DNA of 64,000 bases, taken from contig NZ_JACSQS010000004.1 of the NCBI RefSeq assembly GCF_014836545.1, positions 132,204 through 196,203 of the forward strand, written 5' to 3'. How positions within the stretch are numbered: position 1 is the first letter of the stretch; every line of letters starts with the position of its first letter. The translations under genes were made by a program, and so were the position numbers. Source of the stretch: Stenotrophomonas lacuserhaii (GTDB lineage: Bacteria > Pseudomonadota > Gammaproteobacteria > Xanthomonadales > Xanthomonadaceae). The notes under the pieces were generated by a model. It ran no database searches and had not been told where the DNA came from. It was given only the letters and a program-made list of their open reading frames with translations. Shown here piece after piece: positions 56,230 through 64,000 of the stretch.

Positions 56230-57699
56230 GTGAACATTGAGTCGATCGTTGGCGCTGTCGTCGCTATCGTCTGGAGTCCGTACCTGGTCGCGCTGTGCCT
56301 GCTGGGTGGCCTGTACTTCAGTATCCGCACGCGCTTCATCCAGCTGCGTGCGTTGCCGGAAATGCTGCGGCTGATGTTCAAGCACCGCGCGTCGGAATCA
56401 GGCCTGTCCCCGTTCCAGGCGCTGAACATCTCGCTGTCCAGCCGGGTCGGGGTGGGCAACATTGCCGGTGTCGCGATGGCCATTGCCTTTGGCGGGCCTG
56501 GCGCCATTTTCTGGATGTGGGTGGTGGCATTCTTCGGCGCATCCAGCGCGTTCGTCGAATCCACGCTCGCCCAGATCTACAAGCAACGCGACGCACGCGG
56601 CCAGTACCGCGGCGGCCCGGCGTACTACATGGAAAAGGGCCTGGGGCAGCGTTGGTACGCGGTGATCTTCGCGCTGTGCACGGTCGCCGCCTCGGCGATG
56701 CTGGCCGGCACCCAGTCCAATGCGATCAGCAGTGCATTGCAGGAGGCCTGGGGCCTCCCCGTGCAGGCCAGCGCAGGGGCCGTGGTACTGCTTCTGGCAC
56801 TGATCATCTTTGGCGGGGTGCGCCGCATCGCCGCGGTCACCCAGTGGATCGTGCCACTGATGGCCACCGCCTACCTGCTGGTGGCGCTGGTGGTGATGCT
56901 GCTCAGCTACGAGCGTGTTCCGGAAGTACTTTCGCTGATCATCCGCAGTGCCTTCGGCGTGGATGCCACCTTCGGCGCCATGATCGGCGTGGCGATCCAG
57001 TGGGGCGTGCGCCGTGGCGTGCTGTCCACCGAAGCCGGCATGGGCAGTGGCGCCCACCCGGCGGCAGCGGCCGAGGTCTCCCATCCGGTCAAGCAGGGCC
57101 TGGTGCAGGCGTTCTCGGTCTACATCGATACCATGGTGGTGTGCAGCGCCACGGCGTTCCTGATCCTGTCCACCGGCATGTACAACGTCTACGATCCGGC
57201 GGTGAACGGCGTACCCGACCAGGCCCGGATGCTGCTGGACAACCTGCCGGGCATGGAAGCGGGGCCGCGCTTCGTACAGCACGCGGTGGAGTCGGCGTTG
57301 CCGGGATTCGGCAAATCGTTCGTAGCGCTGGCGATCCTGCCCTTTGCCTTCACCACGATCCTGGCGCTGTACTACATGGGCGATACCAACGTCAGCTACC
57401 TGTGCCGCGACAAACCATCGGGGTGGGTCGTCAACGCCTTCCGCGCGCTGTTCCTGGCGCTGGCCGCTTACTCGGCCATCAACAGCGCAACGCTTGCCTG
57501 GACCCTGGGCGACATCGGCGTGGGCATGATGAGCTGGCTCAACATCATCGCCATCCTGCTGCTGCACAAGCCTGCACTGGCTGCACTGCGCGACTATGAA
57601 AACAGCCGCAAGGCGGGCATCGACCCGGTATTCGATCCTGATCGGTTGGGCATCAAGGGGGCCGGCTTGTGGCAGCGCATCACCTCAGGCATGCGCTAG
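56230..57699 (+). CDS. AGCS-family alanine/glycine:sodium symporter, second copy
   Basis: A 489-residue AGCS symporter paralogous to the one at 53491: VGVGNIAGVAMAIAFGGPGAIFWMWV, RGGPAYYMEKGLG and AEVSHPVKQGLVQAF align directly. It differs in the loop between the first helices and in the C-terminal tail. GTG 56230 follows GGAGTTGAG. The long 399-base upstream gap suggests independent regulation rather than readthrough from the methyltransferase gene. Confidence 0.92.
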   Translation: MNIESIVGAVVAIVWSPYLVALCLLGGLYFSIRTRFIQLRALPEMLRLMFKHRASESGLSPFQALNISLSSRVGVGNIAGVAMAIAFGGPGAIFWMWVVAFFGASSAFVESTLAQIYKQRDARGQYRGGPAYYMEKGLGQRWYAVIFALCTVAASAMLAGTQSNAISSALQEAWGLPVQASAGAVVLLLALIIFGGVRRIAAVTQWIVPLMATAYLLVALVVMLLSYERVPEVLSLIIRSAFGVDATFGAMIGVAIQWGVRRGVLSTEAGMGSGAHPAAAAEVSHPVKQGLVQAFSVYIDTMVVCSATAFLILSTGMYNVYDPAVNGVPDQARMLLDNLPGMEAGPRFVQHAVESALPGFGKSFVALAILPFAFTTILALYYMGDTNVSYLCRDKPSGWVVNAFRALFLALAAYSAINSATLAWTLGDIGVGMMSWLNIIAILLLHKPALAALRDYENSRKAGIDPVFDPDRLGIKGAGLWQRITSGMR

Positions 57700-57705
57700 G
57701 CATCG

Positions 57706-57731
57706 TGCGCCCGGGGTTCGGCCCGGGCGCA
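57706..57731. terminator. Bidirectional hairpin between convergent genes
   Basis: A perfect 10-bp stem (TGCGCCCGGG / CCCGGGCGCA) with a GTTCGG loop lies between the AGCS and peptidase stop codons. No T run is present. Confidence 0.65.
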
Positions 57732-57752
57732 GTGGTCCGCGGTCCGTCTCGC

Positions 57753-59174
57753 TTATTCGCCCGGGGGTACGGTCGCCTTGGCCTCGCTGCCGAAGCTGCC
57801 ATCGGCATCGGCGGCCAGGTAGGCGAACACGGTATAGGCAGCCACGTTCTGCGCCAGCGCCTTCGGGTCGATCTTGTCCAGCGTGTCGTCGGCGGTGTGA
57901 TGCAGGTTGAAGTAGTCCGTCCCATCCTGCGCCAGCCATGCCCACGCGCCACCCTTGGCAGCGAGCGGGCCGATGTCCGGGCCCGGGCCGCCCTTGTCGG
58001 GCACGTACTCGATGCCCAGCGGCTTGAGTACCTCGGCGATCTGGCGGGTCGCCTCGCGCGATCCTTCCGGGTTCGGCGATCCGGTATTGAAGGCGTAGAT
58101 GCGGCCGGCGCCGAAGTCGCTTTCGGCCGCCAACTGGTGCAGCACGATGTCTTTGGCATGTGCTTCGGCATAGGCTTTGCCGCCGTACAGACCCTGTTCC
58201 TCGTTGGCGAAGGCGACCACCCGGATGCTGCGCTTGGGTGCCTGCTTCAACTGCCCGATCAGGTGCCCCGCCGCCATGGTGATGCCCACGCCGGCCGCAT
58301 CGTCGATGGCGCCGGTGCCCAGATCCCAGGAATCCAGGTGGCCGCCGATCACCACGACTTCCTTGGGCAACGTGCGCCCGGTGATCTCGCCGATCACGTT
58401 GTAGGACGTCGCCGTGCCATCCCACCCGCAATCCAGCGCCAGGCTCACGGTGGTGCCGCCGCGCGCGACCAGGCGCGCCAGCTGGTCGGCATCGGGCACG
58501 GACAGGGCGGCCGACGGCACCGGAGTCAGCCCGTCGTCATAGCGGGTGATGCCGGTATGCGGGACGCGGTGGGAATCGGTGCCGGCCGAACGCATCAGGA
58601 ACCCAACGGCGCCCTTGCGGATGGCCTCGGAGGGTCCCTTGCTGCGGATCGCGCCGCCGCGGCCATAGTCGCGGCCATCGCGGAACGGCAGCATCTGGTA
58701 ATCGACGAAGGCGATCTTGCCCTGCAACGAACCGGCCGGTGCGGCCTGCAGCGCGGCCAGGTCGGCAAAGCGCACCACTTCGGCCTGCACCTTTCCGCCG
58801 GGGCTGCCGCCCAGTGCGGTGATCGCCAGCGGCTGCGCATGCGCGCCGACCACGGCGGCGTGTTCGCTACGGCGTTCCCACTTGGGGAAGGTCACCGGTT
58901 CCTTCCAGACCTTGTCGAAACCCAGTGCCTTGAAGCGTGCTTCGGCCCAGGCCACGGCACGGGCATCGGCCTCACTGCCCGCGATGCGGGGACCGACTTC
59001 CGTCGTGAGCGATTCCACCACCTTCCAGCCGGTGTCGTCGGCCAATGCCTGTTCGCGCAGCTGGGCTGCGGCGTCCAGCGACGCCGGGGGCAGGGTAGTG
59101 GTGCGTGGCGCAGCGAACGCCGGTGAGGCCAGCAGGGCAAGGGAAGAGGCGATGGCAAGAACGCGGCGGCGCAT
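57753..59174 (-). CDS. M28-family metallopeptidase
   Basis: A 473-residue secreted zinc aminopeptidase-like protein. The signal peptide is MRRRVLAIASSLALLASPAFAA. An N-terminal domain, a protease-associated insertion (around 120-210) and the catalytic domain follow. The metal-binding residues are in GGHLDSWDLGTGAIDDAAG, ANEEQGLYGG and HHTADDTLDKID. The neighbouring in-frame ATG at 59198 precedes a non-hydrophobic stretch, so 59174 is used. Substrate (dipeptide, N-terminal residue or glutamine cyclisation) is not decided by sequence. Confidence 0.92.
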   Translation of the reverse strand: MRRRVLAIASSLALLASPAFAAPRTTTLPPASLDAAAQLREQALADDTGWKVVESLTTEVGPRIAGSEADARAVAWAEARFKALGFDKVWKEPVTFPKWERRSEHAAVVGAHAQPLAITALGGSPGGKVQAEVVRFADLAALQAAPAGSLQGKIAFVDYQMLPFRDGRDYGRGGAIRSKGPSEAIRKGAVGFLMRSAGTDSHRVPHTGITRYDDGLTPVPSAALSVPDADQLARLVARGGTTVSLALDCGWDGTATSYNVIGEITGRTLPKEVVVIGGHLDSWDLGTGAIDDAAGVGITMAAGHLIGQLKQAPKRSIRVVAFANEEQGLYGGKAYAEAHAKDIVLHQLAAESDFGAGRIYAFNTGSPNPEGSREATRQIAEVLKPLGIEYVPDKGGPGPDIGPLAAKGGAWAWLAQDGTDYFNLHHTADDTLDKIDPKALAQNVAAYTVFAYLAADADGSFGSEAKATVPPGE

Positions 59175-59303
59175 GGAGAGGACTCCGGCAGAGGGCATAA
59201 GCGTCTGAGCTTAGCAGCGTGGTTGCCGGGTGCATGGGCCCTAGGTCATGTCCATCGGAAATGAGCAGAACCGGACAGAAGGCGCAAAGGGGGACCTGCA
59301 GAG

Positions 59304-59342
59304 GGGGTCAGGTTCCTCTGTCGCGCAAAGGAACCTGACCCC
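59304..59342. repeat. REP hairpin, second GGGGTCAGGTT copy
   Basis: GGGGTCAGGTTCCT (59304-59317) pairs perfectly with AGGAACCTGACCCC (59329-59342) around an 11-base loop. The outer 11 bases are those of the element at 46557-46595, 12.7 kb away. It lies between the mscL and M28 genes. Confidence 0.85.
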
Positions 59343-59363
59343 GGTGTCGCACCGGGTAGCCGC

Positions 59364-59777
59364 TCAGGCCTGCGGGCCGGACAGCTTGTCGCGGATTTCG
59401 CGCAGCAGCAGCACTTCTTCGCTCGGGCCTTTCGGCGCGGCTTCTTTCTTCTTCGACAGGCGATTGATGCCCTTGATCACCAGGAAGATCGCGAAGGCCA
59501 CGATCACGAACTGGATGATGGTATTGATGAAATCACCGTAGCCGATCACCACGGCCGGGATCTCCGCGCCATCGGCGGCGATGCGTGCCGGTGCCAGTGT
59601 CCAGACCAGGTCGGAAAAATCCACCTGGCCGATCATCCACCCCAGCGGCGGCATGATGATTTTCTCCACCAGCGCGGTGACGATCTTGCCGAAGGCCGCG
59701 CCGATGACTACACCGACGGCCAGGTCGATGACGTTGCCACGCGTGGCGAATTCCTTGAACTCAGTGATGAATCCCAT
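59364..59777 (-). CDS. mscL: Large-conductance mechanosensitive channel
   Basis: A 137-residue inner-membrane channel that opens under membrane tension to release solutes on osmotic downshock. TM1 is [25 protein letters not shown] and TM2 [22 protein letters not shown]; the C-terminal helix ([13 protein letters not shown]) forms the cytoplasmic bundle. GGAGATC lies just before ATG 59777. All features match MscL. Confidence 0.97.
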   Translation of the reverse strand: MGFITEFKEFATRGNVIDLAVGVVIGAAFGKIVTALVEKIIMPPLGWMIGQVDFSDLVWTLAPARIAADGAEIPAVVIGYGDFINTIIQFVIVAFAIFLVIKGINRLSKKKEAAPKGPSEEVLLLREIRDKLSGPQA

Positions 59778-59831
59778 TGAGATCTCCTGAAAAAAGTGGG
59801 GTGTTCGCGTTGAAGGCTAACCCAGCCGACG

Positions 59832-60539
59832 TCAGCCCGCGATGACGCCGTGGCGCTCGCCGACGTTCTCCAGGCGTGCACTGAAACGGTCGCCCGGCTG
59901 CAAAGCGGCCACGCCGGCCGGGGTGCCCATGAACACCAGATCGCCGGCGCGCAGCTGCCACAGCTGGGACAGCTCGTGCAGGATCTCCGGCACGGTCCAG
60001 ATCATCTGGTCCAGCAGCGATTGCTGGCGCACCTCGCCATTGATTTCCAACGACAGGTTGAGTGCGGCCAGGTCACCCACTTCACCGGCGTGCACGATCT
60101 CGCTGATCGGTGCGGAGGCATCGAAGCCTTTCGCCGTATCCCACGGATGGCCCTTCTGCTTGGCTGCGGCCTGCAGGTCGCGGCGGGTCAGGTCCAGGCC
60201 GACGGCATAGCCGTACACCAGCGACAGTGCCTGTTCGACCCGCAGCACGCCTTCGGGCGCATCCACGCCGATGGCCACCACCAGTTCCACCTCGTGGTGC
60301 AGGTCAGTGGTGGAAGGCGGGTAGGGGATCACATCGTCGTGGCCGACCACGATGGCATCGGCCGGTTTGCTGAAGAACATCGGCTTGCCGCGTGCCGCTG
60401 CGTCCGGCACTGCCGCGCCCATTTCCTTGGCGTGGTCGGCGAAATTGCGGCCCACGCAGTAGATGCGGTGCACCGGAAAGGTGCCGCCGCCCACTACCGG
60501 GATGCGGGGGATGGGCTGGGCAGGAATTACATCGGTCAT
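59832..60539 (-). CDS. Fumarylacetoacetate hydrolase family protein
   Basis: A 235-residue enzyme of the FAH superfamily, which hydrolyses or decarboxylates acylpyruvates or related diketones. The metal-binding residues lie in HHEVELVVAIG and DLTRRDLQ; the N-terminus shows CVGRNFADHAKEMGA. ATG 60539 is chosen with AGGAC before it, since the longer form begins at a GTG. The exact substrate (fumarylpyruvate, acylpyruvate, oxaloacetate enol) is unknown. Confidence 0.88.
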   Translation of the reverse strand: MTDVIPAQPIPRIPVVGGGTFPVHRIYCVGRNFADHAKEMGAAVPDAAARGKPMFFSKPADAIVVGHDDVIPYPPSTTDLHHEVELVVAIGVDAPEGVLRVEQALSLVYGYAVGLDLTRRDLQAAAKQKGHPWDTAKGFDASAPISEIVHAGEVGDLAALNLSLEINGEVRQQSLLDQMIWTVPEILHELSQLWQLRAGDLVFMGTPAGVAALQPGDRFSARLENVGERHGVIAG

Positions 60540-60570
60540 GCGCACGTCCTAACGATCAGGTCGTCGCAGT

Positions 60571-60633
60571 GTAGCGCTGCGCCATGCTCGGCGAGCGCAG
60601 CGGTAATCAGCCGTGACGACCAACGGTCGTCAC
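60571..60633. repeat. SMAG/REP elements upstream of the FAH gene
   Basis: GTAG at 60571 heads a degenerate palindrome around GCCATGCTCGGCG. The second, GTGACGACC-AAC-GGTCGTCAC (60613-60633), is a perfect 9-bp stem. Confidence 0.7.
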
Positions 60634-60655
60634 CCACCACCGACCACCCAGCGGA

Positions 60656-60931
60656 TCAGTGCGTCGGCAACGCCGGCTTGCGCACTACGCGGTACTCGCC
60701 TTCCACCACGTTGGCGTCAGCCGCCCGTGCGGGCGTCTTGCGCTGTGCCAGCAGCTTCCAGGCCAGGCCGGCCATGATCATCGCCGCACCCACGAACACA
60801 CCAACGAACACCATCACGCCCAGGATGGCGACGCCAAGCAGACCCACCGCTACGCGCACCAACGGATGACGCGGCTTGCGCGGCGCAAACAGGGTGCGGA
60901 ACTGGCCGAACTGGAAGGTGCGGTTGATCAT
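60656..60931 (-). CDS. Small hypothetical membrane protein
   Basis: A 91-residue protein with one or two hydrophobic segments (VRVAVGLLGVAILGVMVFVGVFVGAAMIMAGLAWKLL, about 24-60) between a basic N-terminus and a charged C-terminus. The coding potential is good (sensible amphipathic pattern, no low-complexity run, start codon with GGTGAG upstream). I do not recognise a family. It is divergent from the Rieske gene. Confidence 0.65.
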   Translation of the reverse strand: MINRTFQFGQFRTLFAPRKPRHPLVRVAVGLLGVAILGVMVFVGVFVGAAMIMAGLAWKLLAQRKTPARAADANVVEGEYRVVRKPALPTH

Positions 60932-61112
60932 CGGTAACTCACCAGGCTGAAAACAGCGAGCAACCAGTATCGGGGCGGGACTCTTCCACTGAGTGAAAAA
61001 AACGTTAATCCGCAGGGCTGTTCATTGCAGATCAAGGACTTGCGTTCATGTGCTATCCAGCCAAAAACACAGGCGTGCGACAATCGGCGTTCTTCCTAAA
61101 GCAGAGTCAGCA

Positions 61113-61448
61113 ATGACCGACCAGCCGTTGATCGCCCTCGAAACCGTTGCCGACGGCGGCTTCGCCGAGACCGAGGTGCTGATTGAAGGTGACGCCGAAT
61201 CGCTGGTGATCCATCGTGACGGTGACAGCGTGCGCGGCTTCCTCAACATCTGCCCGCACGCCGGCCGACGGCTGGATTGGGCGCCGGGGCAGTTCCTGAA
61301 AAGCCGTGAAGGCCATCTGGTCTGCGCCGCGCATGGCGCCTCGTTCGCACTGGACAGTGGTGAATGCGTGGCCGGACCGTGCAAGGGTGATCGGCTGCGT
61401 GCGGTGCCGCTGCAGGTGCGTGATGGACAAGTGTTCCTGGCCGATTGA
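61113..61448 (+). CDS. Small Rieske [2Fe-2S] protein
   Basis: A 111-residue protein consisting of a single Rieske domain. The cluster ligands are Cys and His in NICPHAGRRLDW and in LVCAAHGASF. It is of the ferredoxin type, as in assimilatory nitrite reductase small subunits and ring-hydroxylating enzymes, but no partner is encoded nearby. ATG 61113 is preferred; the more upstream in-frame ATG at 60993 adds an unrelated basic tail. It would be an electron carrier (inference). Confidence 0.88.
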   Translation: MTDQPLIALETVADGGFAETEVLIEGDAESLVIHRDGDSVRGFLNICPHAGRRLDWAPGQFLKSREGHLVCAAHGASFALDSGECVAGPCKGDRLRAVPLQVRDGQVFLAD

Positions 61449-61456
61449 GCGCGGCG

Positions 61457-61516
61457 AATGACGGCCAGCGGCCGTCGCTACCGGATCGCGACAGCGTGAC
61501 GACCAATGGTGGTCAC
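61457..61516. repeat. SMAG/REP elements after the Rieske gene
   Basis: TGACGGCC-AGC-GGCCGTC (61459-61476) is followed by GCTACC, and GTGACGACC-AAT-GGTGGTCAC (61496-61515) has one mismatch in the right arm. They separate the convergent Rieske and SLC13 genes. Confidence 0.75.
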
Positions 61517-61546
61517 CCACCAAGGCAGGCCGTCAGCACCGCCGCC

Positions 61547-63394
61547 TCAGAACATGATGTTGATCATCGCAACCACCACCATCGTATAGACCAGCGACAA
61601 CGGTGCGCCGACCCGCCACAGCTCGCGCGGGGTGTAATTGGCCGGGCCGGTGATCATCGAAATCACCGGATTGGAGGCGGTCATCAGGTTGTTGGACGCT
61701 GACAGTGCCACGATCAAGGCGAATGCGGTGGGATTGCCGCCGGCGGCCAACGCCAGGTTGACCGCGATCGGCACCATCACGATGGTCGCCCCCACGTGGC
61801 TGATCACCAGCGAAAACGCCGTGGTCAGCAATGCCAGCGCCACTTCCAGCACCCATAGCGGAATGCCTTCGGGCAGTCGATCGATGGTGTGCCCGGCCAC
61901 CCAGGCGGCCGCGCCACTGGAATCCATCGCCCAGCCAAGCGGAATCAGCCCGGCCATCATGAAGACGGTCTTCCAGTTGATCGACGCGTAGGCCTCGTCC
62001 ATGCGCAGCACGCCGGTCAGCAGCATGCCGGCCACGCCGGTCATCAGGGTCAGTGCCACCGGCAGCTTGGAGGTCAGCGCGATCAGGATGGTCAGCGCGA
62101 AGATGCTCATCGCGATCTTGAACTTGTGCGGGCGCTGTTCGCCCTTCGGGTAGTCGGTGACGATGACGAACTCGCGCCCGCGCGCGGCCTGCGCCAGGTC
62201 GGTCCAGATGCTGTGGAAGACCAGCATGTCACCGGCGCGCAGCTGCACATCGCGCACGTCCTCGCGGATCACCTGCTTGTCGCGGTTGATCGCCAGCAGG
62301 CTCAGGCCGCGCTCCTTGCGCAGGCGCAGTTCGGCCGCACTCTTGCCGATCACGTCCGACGTCGGCGGCACCACCGCTTCGGAAATACCGGCACGGCTGG
62401 GATTGAACAGGTCGCCCAAGTGCTTGAGCCGCGAAGACATGCGCAGGAACTGGTTCTGCGCGAAATCGCTGACCAGCTGGCGCGACCCCATCACCCCGAT
62501 CACGCTGCCCACCCAGATGCGCATCTCCGCCGGCGGCGCCAGGCGGGTGTCGTTGCCGGTCTTGAGCGCCAGCAGCAGCGGCGCATCGTGCAGGGTTTCG
62601 GCCTCGCCCAGGGTCATGCCGACCATCGGGCTTTCGGCGGTGACCACCAGTTCGAAGACATCGCCCTCGATGCCGTAGGTCTTGGCGAAATAGCTCTCCG
62701 TACGCGCCGGGGTCACCCCGTCATTGGCCAGCGTTTCCTCTTCCACCAGCTTGCGGTCGCCATAGAAGTGGAAGTACAGCAATGCGGCAACCAGCAGGGC
62801 CACGCCGATCGGCAGCGGGGCGAACATCCGCAGCGGTTCGATGGTGGCCAGGCCCGAAGGCAGGTTGTTGTTGGCCGAAGCCAGCAGATCGTTGAGCAGG
62901 ATCAGCGGCGAGTTGCCGACCATGGTCAGCGCACCGCCCATCACGATGGCCGCGGCGATCGGCAGCAGCAGGCGCTGCAGGGTCAGTCCGGTGCGCGCGG
63001 CCAGCCGCGAGGCCACCGGCAGGTACAGCGCCATCACCGAAGGGTTCTGCATGAACGAGGAGTTCAAGCCGGCGATCGCGGTGGTCATGATCAGCAGCCG
63101 TTGTTCCACCCCGTGGCCGCGTCGCAGCAGCCAGGCGGCCAGCCGGTTCAGCGCGCCGGTGCGGTCCAGGCCCGCGCCCAGGATGGTGGTGGCGATGATG
63201 CTCATCACCGCGTTACCCGAGAAACCACCGAAGATTTCTTCCGGCGCGATCAGGCCGGTGACGCCCAGCACCACCAGCACCACCAGCGCGACCACGTCGG
63301 CGCGGATGCGCTCGAACAGGAACATCGCCATCGTGAAACCGACCAGCCCGAGGACGAGCTTCATATCAGTGGTCAGCGTCAGCGCGGTTTCCAT
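61547..63394 (-). CDS. SLC13-family permease with RCK-C domains
   Basis: A 615-residue inner-membrane transporter. Membrane segments of the DASS/SLC13 fold occupy residues about 1-200 and 390-615, with PxxSxxA-like ASNNLMTASNPVI and GNSPLILLNDLL re-entrant-loop sequences. Between them a soluble region (about 210-380) holds two RCK-C (TrkA-C)-type domains (VFELVVTAESPMVGMTLGE, AAELRLRKERGLSLLAINRDKQ). The layout suits regulated anion or sulfate/dicarboxylate transport; the ion is unknown. GTG and ATG alternatives are not needed: ATG 63394 gives a normal N-terminus. Confidence 0.88.
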   Translation of the reverse strand: METALTLTTDMKLVLGLVGFTMAMFLFERIRADVVALVVLVVLGVTGLIAPEEIFGGFSGNAVMSIIATTILGAGLDRTGALNRLAAWLLRRGHGVEQRLLIMTTAIAGLNSSFMQNPSVMALYLPVASRLAARTGLTLQRLLLPIAAAIVMGGALTMVGNSPLILLNDLLASANNNLPSGLATIEPLRMFAPLPIGVALLVAALLYFHFYGDRKLVEEETLANDGVTPARTESYFAKTYGIEGDVFELVVTAESPMVGMTLGEAETLHDAPLLLALKTGNDTRLAPPAEMRIWVGSVIGVMGSRQLVSDFAQNQFLRMSSRLKHLGDLFNPSRAGISEAVVPPTSDVIGKSAAELRLRKERGLSLLAINRDKQVIREDVRDVQLRAGDMLVFHSIWTDLAQAARGREFVIVTDYPKGEQRPHKFKIAMSIFALTILIALTSKLPVALTLMTGVAGMLLTGVLRMDEAYASINWKTVFMMAGLIPLGWAMDSSGAAAWVAGHTIDRLPEGIPLWVLEVALALLTTAFSLVISHVGATIVMVPIAVNLALAAGGNPTAFALIVALSASNNLMTASNPVISMITGPANYTPRELWRVGAPLSLVYTMVVVAMINIMF

Positions 63395-63424
63395 GGGGGG
63401 CGCGATCCGGTCGGTGTCAGGGGG

Positions 63425-64000
63425 TCAGGTGCGGTCGTACAACAGGTCCCAGACGCCATGGCCGAGTTTCTGGCCGCGGGTCTCGAAATGGGTCTGCGGC
63501 CGCCATTCCGGACGCGGTACCTGGCCGCGTGGCCCGGCACGGTTGACCAGCCCGGCGGTGGCGTCGAGCACGTCCCACATCTGCTCGGCGTAGTCTTCCC
63601 AATCGGTGGCGCAGTGCAGGCGACCACCGGGGCGCAGCTTGCGCACCAGCAGTTCGGCGAACGCCGGCTGCAGCAGGCGGCGCTTGTTGTGGCGCTTCTT
63701 GTGCCACGGGTCCGGGAAATAGATGCGCACTTCGTCCAGCGCACCGTCGGCGATTTCCTTTTCCAGCACTTCCACCGCGTCGTGGTGGTACAGCCGCACG
63801 TTGTCGACATCGTCATCGGCCAGCGCGTTCAGCAGCCTGCCCACACCGGGGGCGTGGACTTCGATGCCGATGTAATCGCGGCTGGGATCCTGCTGGGCAG
63901 CGAAGCGCAGTGCCACGCCATTGCCGAAGCCGATCTCCATCACCTTGTGCGCATCGCGGCCGAAGGTTGCGGCAAGATCACGCACTTCACCGTTGAAATC
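63425..64000 (-). CDS. trmB: tRNA (guanine-N7-)-methyltransferase, partial
   Basis: The visible 191 residues are the C-terminal part of TrmB, which makes 7-methylguanosine at position 46 in tRNA. The S-adenosylmethionine loop is [11 protein letters not shown], and [16 protein letters not shown] is the diagnostic substrate motif. The frame is open to the right window edge (GTG 63985 is only an internal Val), so the true start lies outside. It is 30 bases from the SLC13 gene on the same strand. Confidence 0.93.
   Translation of the reverse strand, partial: DFNGEVRDLAATFGRDAHKVMEIGFGNGVALRFAAQQDPSRDYIGIEVHAPGVGRLLNALADDDVDNVRLYHHDAVEVLEKEIADGALDEVRIYFPDPWHKKRHNKRRLLQPAFAELLVRKLRPGGRLHCATDWEDYAEQMWDVLDATAGLVNRAGPRGQVPRPEWRPQTHFETRGQKLGHGVWDLLYDRT

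Overview
The window is a gene-dense, GC-rich stretch of a gammaproteobacterial chromosome. Gene content and order (penicillin-binding protein 1A divergent from pilMNOPQ, type B L31 next to gltA, a two-component RND pump beside cysB) and many short GTAG-headed palindromes between genes point to Stenotrophomonas, close to S. maltophilia. That assignment rests on remembered families and repeat style, not on a search. No rRNA, tRNA, CRISPR array, prophage or insertion sequence was seen.

Layout. 0.1-3 kb: nucleoside hydrolase, type B ribosomal protein L31 and citrate synthase. 3.2-8.4 kb: an alternative (CS1/CFA/Cbl-like) chaperone-usher fimbrial operon in the order major pilin, usher, tip subunit, chaperone; its pilin gene is frameshifted here. 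8.4-17 kb: an uncharacterised protein, PBP1A (ponA) and the divergent pilMNOPQ operon for the type IV pilus alignment complex and secretin. 17-17.5 kb: a composite palindromic repeat with a 28-bp inverted repeat. 17.5-24.3 kb: a six-gene MoxR/Bat operon in which each gene from the second on overlaps the previous one or nearly so. 24.4-34.2 kb: a dicarboxylate/amino-acid symporter, transketolase, a long acetyl-CoA hydrolase/transferase, a lipoprotein, a persulfide-dioxygenase-like MBL protein, an S1/P1 nuclease, an Asp/Glu racemase and OmpW behind a perfect FNR-type palindrome. 34.4-44.5 kb: a central carbon cluster, gap-(DUF2339-DUF3999)-pgk-HAD phosphatase-pyk-class I fba. 44.6-50 kb: a duplicated-domain lipoprotein, a macrodomain protein, and divergent cysK/cysB. 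49-53.3 kb: an RND adaptor and permease without an outer-membrane channel gene (probably SmeMN). 53.5-57.7 kb: two AGCS amino-acid:sodium symporters around a TrmH-type methyltransferase. 57.7-64 kb: M28 peptidase, MscL, a fumarylacetoacetase-family enzyme, a small membrane protein, a Rieske protein, an SLC13/RCK permease and a trmB gene that runs off the right edge.

How it works together. Three cell-surface systems share the left third: the alternative fimbria, the type IV pilus machinery and peptidoglycan synthesis. The middle is largely core metabolism: tkt, gap, pgk, pyk and fba cover the pentose-phosphate link and lower glycolysis, with gltA at the left. The right third is membrane transport and envelope proteins. 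Most operons are tightly packed (ATGA or TGATG overlaps), and intergenic gaps are mostly filled by REP/SMAG-like palindromes and hairpin terminators.

The least routine signals are the frameshifted fimbrial subunit that one base would restore to the family length, the nested palindrome at 17.2 kb, the FNR-type site before ompW, an in-frame hexanucleotide repeat in the usher, and a repeat that seems to have been counted into the N-terminus of the HAD phosphatase. I found no clearly new multi-gene system.
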